From an uncultured Eubacteriales bacterium (GTDB taxonomy: Bacteria > Bacillota > Clostridia > Oscillospirales > Oscillospiraceae), in assembly GCA_900554705.1 (NCBI GenBank), contig USIH01000016.1:1-22610 (forward strand): 22,610 bases of DNA, written 5' to 3'. Shown piece after piece: positions 21,929 through 22,610 of the stretch. Below the pieces are notes generated by a model. That model did not search any database. It saw only the letters and a list, made by a program, of their open reading frames with translations, and was not told the origin of the DNA. Every line of letters begins with the position of its first letter. Position 1 is the stretch's first letter. The position numbers and the translations under genes were made by a program.

Positions 21929-22432
21929 TCATGCCTCCGCGAACAGTGCCGTGGAGAGATAGCGGTCGCCGGTGTCCGGCAGGAGCACGACGATGTTCTT
22001 CCCTGCGTTTTCCGGACGCTTTGCCACCTCGATCGCCGCCCAGAGCGCGGCGCCGGAGGAAATGCCGACCAGAATGCCTTCGCGGCGTCCGATCTCCCTG
22101 CCCACGGCAAAGGCGTCGTCGTTCTCAACGGCGATGATCTCGTCGTAAACGCCGGTGTCCAGCACGGCGGGCGCATCGCCGGTGAGGGAGACGGAAAGTT
22201 TACATAACGCATCACGCAGCGGAGCGTACCAGCCCTTACCGAGGAAAGCGCTGCGGGCTGCGGCCATGGCCTTGTCATCGCCGGGGGACTTGGAGTGCCG
22301 CCGGTTCACCGGCAGCAGGTATGTATAGCCCTCCCGGGCCATGTCAAAGCAGTGCCCTGCGGGGCAGCGCAGGCTGCCCGCCTGACGGGTCAGCGCCCCG
22401 CCGCACAGAGGGCAGACGAATAGCTCAGCCAT
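21929..22432 (-). pseudogene. In-frame chimera of RlmA N-terminus and CysK C-terminus
   Basis: The product is 167 residues. Residues 1-95 or so match rRNA (guanine-N1)-methyltransferase RlmA: a zinc motif CPLCGGAL with CPAGHCFD, then [22 protein letters not shown] and [10 protein letters not shown]. After PAVLDTG the protein switches to the end of cysteine synthase: [57 protein letters not shown]. RlmA normally continues VLDxGCGEGYY into its SAM site, and CysK normally reaches VLDTGVYDE after about 225 residues carrying the PLP lysine. Both active sites are therefore incomplete, although GISSGA and the zinc ligands remain. It is likely non-functional for either reaction. The join maps to 22151-22171. 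Confidence 0.85.
22197..22207 (-). other. Eighth copy of the XerD-arm motif, inside the RlmA part
   Basis: On the minus strand TTATGTAAACT encodes Leu-Cys-Lys-Leu of RDALCKL. It is identical to the right arm of sites 5 and 6 but inverted relative to the array, and is preceded by GATGCG. A chance match within coding sequence is quite possible. Confidence 0.3.
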
Positions 22433-22610
22433 TTTCCCGCCCCTCCGGCAGCGTCACGTCATGTATCCACTTCCGGGAGCGGATGCGCCACAGGCAAATG
22501 GGGCACTTGAGGAAGCTCTCCGCCTGAATGGCCAGGGAGACGAACCAGGGGTCGGCGTCCAGCATCAGCGCCAGCAGCGCCGTCAGCGGCAGGGCCAGCA
22601 CCCACTGCGG
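22425..22610 (-). CDS. Partial membrane protein upstream of the chimera
   Basis: The open frame enters from the right window edge and shows the last 61 residues. A hydrophobic stretch [15 protein letters not shown] is followed by [20 protein letters not shown]. Its TGA lies within ATGGCTGA at the chimera start, so the two genes overlap and were probably translated as one unit. The CPIC pair could bind metal. No family is recognised. Confidence 0.5.
   Translation of the reverse strand, partial: PQWVLALPLTALLALMLDADPWFVSLAIQAESFLKCPICLWRIRSRKWIHDVTLPEGRENG

Noticed and set aside
21730..22278. A 182-codon minus-strand open frame overlapping the regulator and the chimera
   Set aside because: It crosses the bidirectional terminator and is a shadow of two supported coding regions.

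Overview
The window looks like the chromosome of a moderately GC-rich Clostridia-type Firmicute, most likely a gut Oscillospiraceae-like bacterium. This rests on strong AGGAGG-type ribosome sites, frequent GTG/TTG starts, a Firmicute-style Rhs/YD-repeat protein with jelly-roll inserts, and an Rrf2/IscR-type regulator. The species cannot be named from the sequence alone.

Region 1 (1-6281) is a polymorphic-toxin locus. The 3' part of a large rhs gene ends in a His-rich toxin-like tip. It is followed by a candidate immunity gene broken by one in-frame amber codon, then an orphan rhs tip with a different C-terminal domain and a 114-nt in-frame insertion, then a small membrane-anchored putative immunity gene.

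Region 2 (6282-21360) is a long, entirely plus-strand array of small, mostly membrane-anchored or lipoprotein genes. They fall into a few paralogous families: a YcxB-like two-TM protein (3 copies), a membrane protein with a conserved C-terminal domain ending in a WFALRLG-type motif (4 close copies and 1 divergent), the candidate immunity family (3 intact here plus the broken copy behind rhs), a second membrane family (2 copies, one frameshifted) and a TM-anchored family (1 copy plus a relic). Several copies are frameshifted, truncated or mosaic.

The array is punctuated every 1.6-3.1 kb by a same-orientation repeat with the core TTATGTAAAC. That core is the XerD-binding arm of the Firmicute dif site as I recall it for Bacillus subtilis. 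At the best copies an ACCTCC-starting arm sits 6 bp upstream, giving 28-bp dif-like layouts. I propose that the array is built from Xer-type modules (compare pdif modules of Acinetobacter plasmids) carrying candidate immunity or defence genes downstream of an Rhs effector locus. Homologous recombination among the paralogues would then reshuffle them. The Xer mechanism and the immunity role of most genes are inference.

Region 3 (21361-22610) returns to ordinary chromosome. It holds an Rrf2/IscR-type regulator with its own promoter and a bidirectional terminator. Convergent to it is an in-frame chimera of the N-terminus of rRNA methyltransferase RlmA and the C-terminus of cysteine synthase CysK, joined at a PAVLDTG codon block. 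The start of another minus-strand gene overlaps the chimera. The chimera is either a deletion between short direct repeats or an assembly join.
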